Shown here one piece after another: positions 33,180-41,512 of a stretch of 64,000 nucleotides of DNA. Numbering within the stretch: the first letter of the stretch is position 1; the number at the start of each line of letters is the position of its first letter. The position numbers were made by a program, and so were the translations under genes. The notes under the pieces were generated by a model, which saw only the letters and a list, made by a program, of their open reading frames with translations, was not told the DNA's origin and did no database searches. Source of the stretch: Clostridiales bacterium (GTDB taxonomy: Bacteria; Bacillota; Clostridia; Oscillospirales; Oscillospiraceae); the NCBI GenBank assembly GCA_019415645.1, contig DXYV01000007.1, positions 1 to 64,000 on the forward strand, written 5' to 3'.

Positions 33180-33191
33180 TTCCCCTTCACC

Positions 33192-34172
33192 TCACCAACG
33201 GTCGGTACCCTTCACCTCGGGCAGGACCTCCTGAAGGGCCCGGATGCCCACCTCGATCATGGAATCGTCCGGTTCAAAGGTAGTGAAGTTCTGCATCCAA
33301 AGGCCGGGCGCCCGCAGGATTCGGCACAGCAGATTGTTGTGCCGGCCCACATAGCGGTTGAATTCGTAGGTCACCGCCACGATAATGGGCAGCAGCAGCA
33401 GATGCAGCAGCATCCGCAGCCAGGTATTTTCGATCTCAAGGGGCGTAAAAATCACGATGGACAGGAAAATGGAGATTACGATCACCACAAACAGGAAGCT
33501 GGTGCCGCAGCGCGGATGGTGCCGGGGCTGGATGCGTACATTCTCCACCGTCAGCTCCAACCCATTCTCATAGCAGAAAATGGTCTTGTGCTCTGCTCCG
33601 TGGTAGGAAAAGACCCGTTTCATCTCCTTGGTCCGGGAGCAGAGAAACAGATAAGCCAGAAAGAGCGCCACCTTGATCACGCCCTCGATCACGCTGCGCA
33701 CCCAGAGGGGCATTCCAGTCCAAAACCAGCCGATGACGCCGGTCAGGAAGGTGGGCAGCAGAATGAACAGACCGATGGCGAAGGCCACGCCCAGAAGCAT
33801 GGACAGGGTGATCACAATGGACATGGCCTTTTCGCTGGTAAAGTGCTTTTCCAGCCAAAGGTCAAATTTGGAGGGCTCCTCCTCTTCAAACTCCTCCCCG
33901 CCGGCCACCTCGGCGGAATACATCAGGGCCTTCACGCCGTAAATCAGCGAGGCGCCGAAGCCCACGATTCCCCGCAGCAGGGGCAGGGTCCAGATTTTTT
34001 TCCGCCGGGGCACCGGCTCGGTCTTGACCTCCAGCTCCCCGTCCGGCTTACGGACCACAATGCACCGTTTTTCCGGGCCCTGCATCATAATTCCTTCAAT
34101 CAGAGCCTGCCCGCCGCACATGGTCTTGTATGGCGTATCGCAGCAGTTCCTTTGTTCGTGCGCGTTTGTCAT
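33192..34172 (-). CDS. DUF1385-family membrane protein
   Basis: A 326-residue protein of the DUF1385 (PF07136) family, function unknown, often near prmC and prfA in Firmicutes. The conserved N-terminal CGGQALIEGIMMQGPEK is followed by four or five transmembrane helices and the family segment SYHGAEHKTIFCYENG and RHHPRCGTSFL. The ATG at 34172 follows AAGGAG at about 12 bases; the frame runs upstream to 34253. Confidence 0.9.
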   Translation of the reverse strand: MTNAHEQRNCCDTPYKTMCGGQALIEGIMMQGPEKRCIVVRKPDGELEVKTEPVPRRKKIWTLPLLRGIVGFGASLIYGVKALMYSAEVAGGEEFEEEEPSKFDLWLEKHFTSEKAMSIVITLSMLLGVAFAIGLFILLPTFLTGVIGWFWTGMPLWVRSVIEGVIKVALFLAYLFLCSRTKEMKRVFSYHGAEHKTIFCYENGLELTVENVRIQPRHHPRCGTSFLFVVIVISIFLSIVIFTPLEIENTWLRMLLHLLLLPIIVAVTYEFNRYVGRHNNLLCRILRAPGLWMQNFTTFEPDDSMIEVGIRALQEVLPEVKGTDRW

Positions 34173-34293
34173 AGGGTTATGGTTCTCCTTTGTCGATGCG
34201 TTCCCGCTGCCGCCCGCCAGGCAGGCAGCGAGGGAACAGGGATATTCTATCATGCGGGATGCAAAAATGCAACCCCTTTATCGAACTTACGTT

Positions 34294-35790
34294 CTATTGC
34301 AGCCCGATGGGCAGAGCAATGGTGACCACACAGCCGCCGCCTTCGGCATTGCCGATGGTCAGCTCACCGTTGTGCCGGGTGATGATCTCCTCGCACACCG
34401 CCAGGCCGATGCCGGAACCCCGCGCCTTGGAGCTCCCCTTATAAAATTTATGCTTCACATGGGGCAGCTCCTCTTCGGGGATTCCAGGGCCGTAATCCCG
34501 GAACCGGATGACGACCTGGTCGTCCTCCCGTTGAATAGACGCATCCACCCGCTTGCCGGAGCCGCCGTGTTTATCCGCGTTGTCCAGCAGATTACAGAAT
34601 ACCTGCCGCAGGCGCTGAGGATCGCCCTCGATGGGTGGGAATTCCTCCTCACACTCCTCGTACTCCAAGGTAATTCCCTTGCGGCGGAAGAACTCCCGGT
34701 AGGTATAGACGGCATCCTCCAGCTCCGCCTTGATGTCCATCGGCTCCACCGAGAGGGTGAACCGGCCGTCCTCAATGCGGGAGAACTCCAGCAGCTCCTC
34801 CACCATATTGGTCAGCCGCCGCGCCTCGGAGACGATGATATTCATGCCCTTGCGCACATCCTCCGCGCTTCGTACTTCCCCGTTGCACAAGGTCTCCGCC
34901 CAGCCGTTGATGGCCGTCAGCGGCGTGCGCAGCTCATGGGACACCGAGGAAATGAACTCCGACTGCGTCTTTTCCGCCTGGTCGATCTTCATGGACATAT
35001 CGTTGATGGCGTCGGTCAGGTCGCCGATCTCATCGTCAAACTTTTTCTCCATCTGAATTCCATAGCTGCCGGCGGCGATTCGCTTGGCCGTGTCGGTCAC
35101 GTCGGCTACCGGCTCCACGATGGAACGGATGAAATACAGATTGGAAAAATAGACAATCACCACGACGCAAGCGCCAATCAGGGCCACGATGCCCGCGATG
35201 ACGATGATCTCCCGGTTGACCAAGTGCAGGGAGGTGACCAGTCGGATCAAGCCCACCAGCTCTCCGTCATAAATCACCGGGACCGTGACCGACAGGATGT
35301 TTTCTCCGGTATTAGGGTCCCGGCCCATCCAGGACTCGGTCTTTTGATTCTCCATAGCCCGGGACAAATCCACGCTCTCCGGCTGGATACCCGCTGCTAC
35401 GGTGAGCTCAGAGGAGGACGCCTGAATTCGGCCCGAGGCATCCAAAAACTGCATTTCCAATGTATCACGCTGTTCAAAGTCCGCTGCAAACACCTGAGCC
35501 GCTGACCGAAACTCGCTGGCGGAGGTGGCCGAACTGAGAATGCGCACCCGCGCGTTGTCCGCGATGCTCTCCATTCGGTCCCGCATGTTGGAATAATAAT
35601 AGTTTGCCATTGCGAACGTAAAGGCCACGACCGCCACAATCACAATCAAAAATACCATACCCAGCGAGTTGAACATCCAGCGCTTGCGAATGGTCTTACG
35701 CTGCTTTCTGCGCTGCTCCTTGCGCTCCTCGAAAAAACTGACTGCGTCGGCTTGCGCCGGATGGGCCTTTTTTCTCTTTTCCCGGGCCAT
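34294..35790 (-). CDS. sensor histidine kinase
   Basis: A 498-residue membrane sensor kinase. A very basic cytoplasmic N-terminus (EERKEQRRKQRKTIRKR) precedes helix 1 (about 37-62). An extracytoplasmic sensor of about 130 residues and a second helix lead to a HAMP domain (AKRIAAGSYGIQM). The phospho-acceptor is in SSVSHELRTPLT; the ATPase domain has DNADKHG, DYGPGIP and GSGIGLAV. GGGGAGGTGAGG precedes the ATG at 35790. Partner of the response regulator at 36274, but separated from it by a 483-bp repeat block. Confidence 0.94.
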   Translation of the reverse strand: MAREKRKKAHPAQADAVSFFEERKEQRRKQRKTIRKRWMFNSLGMVFLIVIVAVVAFTFAMANYYYSNMRDRMESIADNARVRILSSATSASEFRSAAQVFAADFEQRDTLEMQFLDASGRIQASSSELTVAAGIQPESVDLSRAMENQKTESWMGRDPNTGENILSVTVPVIYDGELVGLIRLVTSLHLVNREIIVIAGIVALIGACVVVIVYFSNLYFIRSIVEPVADVTDTAKRIAAGSYGIQMEKKFDDEIGDLTDAINDMSMKIDQAEKTQSEFISSVSHELRTPLTAINGWAETLCNGEVRSAEDVRKGMNIIVSEARRLTNMVEELLEFSRIEDGRFTLSVEPMDIKAELEDAVYTYREFFRRKGITLEYEECEEEFPPIEGDPQRLRQVFCNLLDNADKHGGSGKRVDASIQREDDQVVIRFRDYGPGIPEEELPHVKHKFYKGSSKARGSGIGLAVCEEIITRHNGELTIGNAEGGGCVVTIALPIGLQ

Positions 35791-35820
35791 GTGCCTCACC
35801 TCCCCGTTCGCTTTTTTTAT

Positions 35821-36043
35821 GGGACCGCTCAGAAGCCCCACTTGTACCCGTAGCCCCATACCGTCGTGATGTACGTTGGATTCTGCGGGTCGTCCGCCCC
35901 ACAACCGCTTCGCGTTTGCGGGGACCCTGTTGTTTCATCCTGCTCGGGCGAACTCAATTCGCCCTCCGCCAAGCGTTTGCTCCGCAAACCCTTGTGCGCG
36001 CTTACGCGCGTCCCGCTCTGCGGGTCCCTGCGAGGACGACCGC
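35821..36043 (-). repeat. response-regulator-tail repeat, unit 3
   Basis: A 223-bp unit consisting of a ghost copy of the last 20 codons of the response regulator gene, stop codon included, followed upstream by about 150 bp of palindrome-rich DNA. On the minus strand the tail still reads PQNPTYITTVWGYGYKWGF then TGA. It differs from the real gene end by two synonymous changes (ACA to ACG, TTT to TTC). Confidence 0.9.
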
Positions 36044-36265
36044 GGGACCGCTCAAAAGCCCCACTTGTACCCGTAGCCCCATACCGTTGTAATATACGTT
36101 GGATTCTGCGGGTCGACTGCCCCACAACCGCTTCGCGCTTGCGGGGACCCCATTTTTTATCTTGCTCGGGCGAACTCAATTCGCCCTCCGCCAAGCGTTT
36201 GCTCCGCAAACCCTTGTGCGCGCTTACGCGCGTCCCGCTTCGCGGGTCCCTGCGAGGACGACCGC
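36044..36265 (-). repeat. response-regulator-tail repeat, unit 2
   Basis: A 222-bp unit, same structure as the one at 35821-36043. Its ghost tail also keeps the amino-acid sequence and TGA, with two different synonymous changes (TAC to TAT, ATC to ATT). The associated block contains short palindromes such as GGGCGAACTCAATTCGCCC, GCGCGCTTACGCGCG and GTTTGCTCCGCAAAC. Confidence 0.9.
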
Positions 36266-36273
36266 GGGACCGT

Positions 36274-36966
36274 TCAAAAGCCCCACTTGTACCCGTAGCC
36301 CCATACCGTTGTGATGTACGTTGGATTCTGCGGGTCGTCCTCGATTTTGATTCGCAGGCGCCGGATGTTGACGTCCACGATCTTCAGCTCACCCAGGTAG
36401 TCTTTTCCCCATACAGCGGTCAGAATCTCCTCCCGGGAGATGGACTTGCCCGGATTGCTCATGAACAGCTTGACGATGGAATATTCCATCGGCGTCAGCT
36501 TGATGCGCTGTCCGTTCTTCTCCAGCGTCCGGTTGCGCAGGTTGAGCAGGAACGGCGGCCGGCTGATCTCATCCTCGTCATTGGTCACCGGCTCCCCACC
36601 AGTCCGCCGGTACAACGCGTCCACCCGCGCGGTCAGTTCCGCCGGAGAGAAGGGCTTGGTCACGTAGTCGTCCGCGCCGGTCATCAGGCCGGTGACCTTG
36701 TCCATCTCCTGGGTCCGGGCGGTGAGCATGATGATTCCCATTTGGGCATTGGTGGCGCGAATCCGCCGGCAAACCTCAAAGCCGTCCATCTCACCCGGCA
36801 GCATGATGTCCAGCAGCGCCACTCGAATGTCCGGATTGCGCCTGATCTGCTCCAGCGCCTCCTCCCCGTTTTCCGCTTCGATGGTCTCGTATCCGGCGCG
36901 CTTCAAGTTGATGACCACAAAGCTGCGGATGTTGGATTCATCCTCCAGCACCAATACTTTTTTCAC
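36274..36966 (-). CDS. OmpR/PhoB-family response regulator
   Basis: A 230-residue two-component regulator. The receiver domain begins KKVLVLEDESNI and has the phospho-acceptor Asp in ALLDIMLPGEMDG; Lys in TKPFSPAEL is the conserved switch residue. The C-terminal winged helix has TPMEYSIVKLFMSNPGKSISREEIL and ends TYITTVWGYGYKWGF. A GTG start at 36966 is supported by GGGAGGAG; the frame runs to 37005 in the lipoprotein gene. The 3' end of this gene is present twice more downstream as ghosts. Confidence 0.93.
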   Translation of the reverse strand: MKKVLVLEDESNIRSFVVINLKRAGYETIEAENGEEALEQIRRNPDIRVALLDIMLPGEMDGFEVCRRIRATNAQMGIIMLTARTQEMDKVTGLMTGADDYVTKPFSPAELTARVDALYRRTGGEPVTNDEDEISRPPFLLNLRNRTLEKNGQRIKLTPMEYSIVKLFMSNPGKSISREEILTAVWGKDYLGELKIVDVNIRRLRIKIEDDPQNPTYITTVWGYGYKWGF

Positions 36967-36992
36967 GAGAGCTCCTCCCTTCCGCGGCCGCG

Positions 36993-38348
36993 TCAGCTTG
37001 TCCACTCGGTCTGTGACAATACGAAATGGCTGCTCAAATTTTCCTGGTCCAGACCGCAGTCCCAGCCGACGTCAAAAAATTCCGCCGCATAGATCAATTT
37101 ATTATCGCTTTGCAGCACAAACCGGTTGCCCAGCTGTGCGCGCAGTTCCTGGTTGACACCCTCCAGCCGGTAGATGCGCAGGAATTCCTGCGGCTCCGTC
37201 TCCTCGTCCCCGTTCCAGAGGGAGAATACCACCGCCTGCTCGCCCCGGGCCAGCTGACTGTTGTCCCGGGAGATCGTGATGTTCCCGAGCCAACTCTCCG
37301 GCAGGATGAGATACCAGCCGTCCGTAAAGTTGTGGTAGGTCAGCTGCACCAGCTCCGCATTCCCGGCCACATCAAACTGCAGCCAGCGGATGATCCAGAA
37401 ATTCGGCGCGGCCGCCGTAGATTGGTACTCCTTCACGGCCATGGGATCAGGCAGCTCCAAAATCCCATCCGCATTGATGTCCGTGGGACTTACTTCTGTA
37501 TAGTAGCGCATGGTCTGGGTGCTGTTGCCCGTGCGCTCGTTCAGCGTGATGTTGGTCAGAATTCCATCCTGAAGGGCAAACACGTCGGTCACCGCCAGAT
37601 TGTCGGTCTTAGTGGTAATATAGACGGCCGGGATGTTATCTTTCAGATAGCCCTCCCGAATGCTGGTATCCGTACCCGCATCCAGCGACAGGAGCGCCGT
37701 GGCAGAGCGTAGCATCTGCCCGTCCGCATACACATAATATTCCGCCCATTTTTCCGTGGGGTCGGTCTCGCTGCTCTGGAACAGCAGCAATTCTCTGCGG
37801 TTGTCCCGGTCCAGGTCGCAGTCGATATAGCCCAGATTGTAGGAGGCCGGCACCATCAGCTCAATGGCGTCCGTCACCCCCAGCTGATAGGGTACCAGGG
37901 TATAGAGCCGGGAACTCTGCTGCCAGCTGACCACGATCTCTTTGGTCCCGTTTCCGTCCAGGTCCACATAATCCACCGAGTTGATGGCAATTCCGGACCC
38001 CTCTATGGTATAGGCCACCTCGTAGGTACCGTCCTGATTTTGATGGAAAATGTAGATTTTCAGCTGCTGCTCTCCGGAATTGACCCGGAAAAACGCGATG
38101 GTGGATTCGCTGGCCCCGTCGCCATCCAGATCCTGAAGCTGTACCGGGGCGGTATTGTCGCCGGTCCGGGGTGCGGCATACTCCGCGCCCAGCTCAGACA
38201 GCACTGCGTTGATGGTATTATCCAGATCTACATAGTCCTGGGGCATCTTGGGCAGGCTGAACAGGTCCTCCGCCGTTTTGGAAAAGCAACCGGACAATAA
38301 CAGCACCAGGCCCAATGTAACCACTGTTAGGAATCCCTTTCGTCTCAT
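36993..38348 (-). CDS. lipoprotein with Asp-rich FG-GAP-like repeats
   Basis: A 451-residue extracytoplasmic lipoprotein. The signal RRKGFLTVVTLGLVLLLSGC places the lipidated Cys at residue 21. The body contains repeated calcium-loop-like segments: DLDGDGASES, DLDGNGTKEI, DLDRDNRREL and DINADGILEL, as in FG-GAP/VCBS beta-propeller proteins. It is first in an operon with the response regulator (26 bp downstream) and histidine kinase, so it may modulate signal sensing at the envelope. Family not assigned. Confidence 0.75.
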   Translation of the reverse strand: MRRKGFLTVVTLGLVLLLSGCFSKTAEDLFSLPKMPQDYVDLDNTINAVLSELGAEYAAPRTGDNTAPVQLQDLDGDGASESTIAFFRVNSGEQQLKIYIFHQNQDGTYEVAYTIEGSGIAINSVDYVDLDGNGTKEIVVSWQQSSRLYTLVPYQLGVTDAIELMVPASYNLGYIDCDLDRDNRRELLLFQSSETDPTEKWAEYYVYADGQMLRSATALLSLDAGTDTSIREGYLKDNIPAVYITTKTDNLAVTDVFALQDGILTNITLNERTGNSTQTMRYYTEVSPTDINADGILELPDPMAVKEYQSTAAAPNFWIIRWLQFDVAGNAELVQLTYHNFTDGWYLILPESWLGNITISRDNSQLARGEQAVVFSLWNGDEETEPQEFLRIYRLEGVNQELRAQLGNRFVLQSDNKLIYAAEFFDVGWDCGLDQENLSSHFVLSQTEWTS

Positions 38349-38472
38349 CGTTCCGGCCTCTCCTTTCCAAATTTTCCAATCAATCGGTCCTGTTCATAAA
38401 AACGCAAGACTATCATACCACAGTCCGGAGCATTTGGGTATCATAATTTCTGCAAAAATTTTATTTTCTTTC

Positions 38473-38501
38473 TTTACAAATGGCAAAAACCCTGTTATAA
38501 T
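38473..38501 (+). promoter_or_regulatory. tRNA-Arg promoter
   Basis: TTTACA at 38473-38478, 17-bp spacer, TATAAT at 38496-38501, about 26 bases before the tRNA 5' end. Confidence 0.85.
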
Positions 38502-38526
38502 GCTTTGGTAGCCCAAAATTGGATAT

Positions 38527-38603
38527 GCGCCCGTAGCTCAGCTGGATAGAGTGTCAGACTCCGACTCTGAAGGTCGTGCGTTCGAATCGCATCGGGCGTA
38601 CCA
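38527..38603 (+). tRNA. tRNA-Arg (CCG), CCA encoded
   Basis: Full cloverleaf: acceptor GCGCCCG pairs with CGGGCGT, D arm GCTC/GAGT, anticodon arm TCAGA-CTCCGAC-TCTGA giving anticodon CCG (reads CGG), T arm GTGCG-TTCGAAT-CGCAT, discriminator A and encoded CCA. 77 bases including CCA. Confidence 0.97.
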
Positions 38604-38641
38604 AAAAGAAAGACATCTGCTTTGCAGATGTCTTTCTTTTT
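38604..38641. terminator. terminator after tRNA-Arg
   Basis: AAAAAGAAAGACATCTGC pairs with GCAGATGTCTTTCTTTTT around TTT. Symmetrical, so it can stop transcription on either strand. Confidence 0.93.
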
Positions 38642-38847
38642 GGGTTTCACCGCCCGGAGGGCGGCTCCACCCTTCGGTAATTGAAATGCTCGGGGTTCAG
38701 GGTCGGCAGAGCCGCCCCTGCGCAATTCCCGACCTATGGCCGGGAATTTACGCGGCCGCTCGGCGCGCAGCCCAGAAGGGCCGTGAGGTGGTCCCTCTGT
38801 ACTTTTTGAAATCTCAAAATATCGATTTCTGGTCCTTCTTCCAAAGT
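38642..38847. other. GC-rich non-coding spacer
   Basis: Contains short inverted repeats (CCGCCCGGAGGGCGG, AATTCCCGACCTATGGCCGGGAATT) and a scrambled pair GCGGCCGCTCGGCGCGC. Open frames crossing it are antisense to the tRNA or lack start signals. No gene is supported. Confidence 0.5.
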
Positions 38848-38887
38848 AAAAGGCCCTGTAACCCTAATAGGGTTACAGGGCCTTTTT
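38848..38887. terminator. bidirectional terminator after the methyltransferase gene
   Basis: AAAAGGCCCTGTAACCCTA pairs with TAGGGTTACAGGGCCTTTTT. On the minus strand it ends the cobalamin-controlled operon about 70 bases after the methyltransferase stop. Confidence 0.93.
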
Positions 38888-38953
38888 GCGTTTTTCTTTT
38901 GCTCCCTCGTGGACCCGCCAACATAAAAAACGTTGCACGGCCGTCTGATCGCG

Positions 38954-39784
38954 TCATCCCTGTGGGGCCCACCACACTACACCGCTGCGGTACCTGACTG
39001 CGGCGCGCCAGCTGCCGTCTGCCTCTCGTTTGAAGTGGCGGCACAGGATGTCTTTGGCTGTGTCCGGGTCCATGGCGCCTGGAGCGCAACGGGCGCACTC
39101 TCCCCGTACCAGGGCGTCCGTGTCGGGGTAGACCAGCTCCTTTTCATAGGGAAGTACCAGCACATTGGCGTCAATGCCCATCTGGTAGAGTACCCCCACA
39201 AAGTAGATGTAGTCCTTCCACTCCCAGGACACCCTCCCCCCGGCCTCGTCCAGCTCCCGCACCCAAGCGGGGGCCAGCCCGGTGTTCATTCCTGCCACGC
39301 ACAGCTTATTGGCCGCCCGGGTCATCCGGGCAAAGCAGTCTGCCAAATTCTCCTGGCGGTAAAAGCAGTTGTAACCGAAGACCAGGTCATAGGTTTTTTC
39401 CGGGATGAACTCCTCCCACTTGGCGTGATAGCTCCGCAGGTTGTGGAAACCACGCTCCGCCCCCGCCCGGAGGACGAAGTCCAACACGTCCCGGGAGAGG
39501 TCCACACAGGCGACCTCCCGGCACAGGGCCGCCAGATCCAGGGTGTAGCTGCCCCAGCCGGGGCCCAGCTCCAGGGCGGACTCTACCCCATAGCTCCGGA
39601 ACAGAGGCCGCAGGTGCCGGAGCACCTGCCGGGTGGAGGGCTCCGGCGCGTAGCTTTTCCGGGCCATAAAGTCCCGCCAGAAGGCCCGCTCCGCCCCGTC
39701 GTCGTGCATCCGGCGGGAGGGGCTGGCCGCCACATGGCTGGCCCATATCTGGTTGAAATCGGGCAGGGACGCCCGCTGTCTCAT
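38954..39784 (-). CDS. class I SAM-dependent methyltransferase in the transporter operon
   Basis: A 276-residue cytoplasmic methyltransferase. The SAM-binding motif I is ALELGPGWGSYTLDLA (near residue 70), motif II VACVDLSRDVLDF and motif IV DLVFGYNCFYR. The N-terminal 60 residues (FNQIWASHVAASPSRRMHDD) and the Cys-rich RGECARCAPGAMD segment are not typical of RNA or ubiquinone methyltransferases. GAGGAGG precedes the ATG. It is the last gene of the cobalamin-riboswitch operon, 12 bp after an ABC ATPase; a substrate linked to metal or corrinoid uptake is inference. Confidence 0.82.
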   Translation of the reverse strand: MRQRASLPDFNQIWASHVAASPSRRMHDDGAERAFWRDFMARKSYAPEPSTRQVLRHLRPLFRSYGVESALELGPGWGSYTLDLAALCREVACVDLSRDVLDFVLRAGAERGFHNLRSYHAKWEEFIPEKTYDLVFGYNCFYRQENLADCFARMTRAANKLCVAGMNTGLAPAWVRELDEAGGRVSWEWKDYIYFVGVLYQMGIDANVLVLPYEKELVYPDTDALVRGECARCAPGAMDPDTAKDILCRHFKREADGSWRAAVRYRSGVVWWAPQG

Positions 39785-39796
39785 TTCAGTTCCTCC

Positions 39797-40576
39797 TCAC
39801 TCCCAATGGTGGTAGGCGTACAGCAGTTCCTTGGTATAGGGATGGGTGGGATTCTCCATGATCTGCGTCCGTTCCCCCACCTCCACCAGCTTTCCCCGCT
39901 GCATGACGCCGATGGTGTGGCTGATCCAGCCCAGCAGCTCAATGTCATGGGTGATGTACAAGTAGGTGAGCCCCAGCCGCTCCTGGAGCTCTTTCAGCAG
40001 ATTCATGACGCTGGCCTGCACCGACACGTCCAGCATGGAGGTGGGCTCGTCCAGCAGCAGCACCTCCGGCTCCAGGAGCAGAGCCCGGCAGATCACCAGC
40101 CGCTGGCCCTCCCCCCCGCTGATCTGGTGGGGATAGCGGGAAAGCAGGTACTCCGGCAGACCTACCTGGGCCAGGGCGGCCAAAATCTGTTCCATCCGTT
40201 CCTCCCGGCCGCACCCGATCTGGTGAATGGCCAGGGCCTCCAGCAGACTGTCCCGCACCCGCATGGAGGGGTCCAGAGAGGCCTCCGGGTTCTGGAAAAT
40301 CATCTGTACCCGCCGGTGGTAGGCCTTGCCCGACTCCCCTTTCAAACTGGAGATGTCCGCCCCTTCAAACAAAATCCGCCCCGCCGTGGGACGGAGCACC
40401 CGGGTGATCATACGGGACAAAGTGGTCTTGCCGCATCCGCTGTTGCCCACCAGGCCGAAGGTCTTGCCCCGCTCCAGGGCAAAGCTGACGTGGTCCACCG
40501 CCCGGACGGTGTGGGTGCGGAACACACCGCTGGTAAAGTCGCGGCATACCCCCTCCAGCTCCAACACATCAGGCAT
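39797..40576 (-). CDS. Opp/Nik-type ABC transporter ATPase (second)
   Basis: A 259-residue ATP-binding subunit of a peptide/nickel-type importer (OppF/NikE position). Walker A is GNSGCGKTT, signature ISGGEGQRL, Walker B EVLLLDEPTSMLD, switch His in YITHDIEL. It overlaps the first ATPase gene by eight bases. It pairs with that protein on the cytoplasmic side of the two permeases. Confidence 0.93.
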   Translation of the reverse strand: MPDVLELEGVCRDFTSGVFRTHTVRAVDHVSFALERGKTFGLVGNSGCGKTTLSRMITRVLRPTAGRILFEGADISSLKGESGKAYHRRVQMIFQNPEASLDPSMRVRDSLLEALAIHQIGCGREERMEQILAALAQVGLPEYLLSRYPHQISGGEGQRLVICRALLLEPEVLLLDEPTSMLDVSVQASVMNLLKELQERLGLTYLYITHDIELLGWISHTIGVMQRGKLVEVGERTQIMENPTHPYTKELLYAYHHWE

Positions 40577-41510
40577 AGAGAAAGCACCTCACCTTCCCGC
40601 CGCCGGGCCGCTCCAGATCTCCCGGCTTCTCCTTCCCGCAGCGCTCCGCGGCCCTGGCGCACCGGGGATAGAAAGGGCAGCCCTGGTGTTTCAGCCGGCC
40701 GGGGTCCGGCGGCGGGATGGGCACCATGCCCCGGCTGGGCAGGGCGCGAATCAGTCCGGCGGTGTAGGGGTGGCGGGGGTGCTCCATGACCTCCGCCGCC
40801 GGGCCCTGCTCGACGATCTGGCCCATATAGAGCACCCGAAGATCGTCGCACAGCCGCCGGGCCAGCTCCAAATCATGGGTGATGAGGAGCATACTGCTGT
40901 GATGCTGAAGATGAATCTGCCGGAGGACGGCGCACACTTGGCCGCGCAGGACGGCATCCAGACCCTTGGTGGGCTCGTCGGCGATCACCCACCCCGGCCG
41001 GCAAGCCAGACCCAGGGCGGACACCAGCCGCTGGTTCATGCCGCCGCTCATCTGGAAGGCATACTGATTGAGAATCCGCTCCGGTTCCTCAAAGCCGAAC
41101 TGCCCCAGCAGCTCCGCCGCCCGGGCCTCCGCGCGCCTCCTGGTTGTTCCGCCGTGGGCGGTGATGGACTCCGTGAGCTGCCGTTTCAGCTTCATTACCG
41201 GGTCCAGAGATGCGTTGGGATTTTGGGGAATCAGGCCAATAGCCGCCCCCCGCAGCTTCCGCAGCTCCCGCAGGGGCATGGAGTAGAGCTCCTGCCCGCC
41301 GAACCAGCACTCTCCCGTGATCCGTGCCGTGTTGGGCAGCAGCCGCAGCAGGGACAGGCCCATGACGCTCTTGCCGCTGCCGCTCTCCCCAATGACACCG
41401 GAGATTCGCCCGGACCGGAAGGTAGTGGACAGGTCATCCACCGCCTTCACCGGACCTTGGGCGGTATCGAAATACACCGACAGGCCGCGGATTTCAATAT
41501 CTGGCACCAT
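40569..41510 (-). CDS. Opp/Nik-type ABC transporter ATPase (first)
   Basis: A 313-residue ATP-binding subunit (OppD/NikD position). Walker A GESGSGKSV, signature MSGGMNQRL, Walker B WVIADEPTKGLD, switch His in LITHDLEL. The C-terminal oligopeptide extension with the Cys-rich CPFYPRCARAAERCGKEKPG motif is present, as in OppD proteins that bind an Fe-S cluster. The ATG at 41510 follows AAGGAG and lies two bases from the permease stop codon. Confidence 0.93.
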   Translation of the reverse strand: MVPDIEIRGLSVYFDTAQGPVKAVDDLSTTFRSGRISGVIGESGSGKSVMGLSLLRLLPNTARITGECWFGGQELYSMPLRELRKLRGAAIGLIPQNPNASLDPVMKLKRQLTESITAHGGTTRRRAEARAAELLGQFGFEEPERILNQYAFQMSGGMNQRLVSALGLACRPGWVIADEPTKGLDAVLRGQVCAVLRQIHLQHHSSMLLITHDLELARRLCDDLRVLYMGQIVEQGPAAEVMEHPRHPYTAGLIRALPSRGMVPIPPPDPGRLKHQGCPFYPRCARAAERCGKEKPGDLERPGGGKVRCFLYA

Positions 41511-41512
41511 GG

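Noticed and set aside
35829..36209. 126-codon frame over the repeat block
   Set aside because: Repeats only because the DNA repeats; no start signal, and the real gene end is in another frame.
35821..36341. Degraded second and third response regulator genes
   Set aside because: Only the last 20 codons are present in each unit and they are unmutated at the protein level; this is not decay of full copies.
38495..38725. Minus-strand frame containing DAIRTHDLQSRSLT
   Set aside because: Well-known false protein produced by reading antisense to a tRNA gene.
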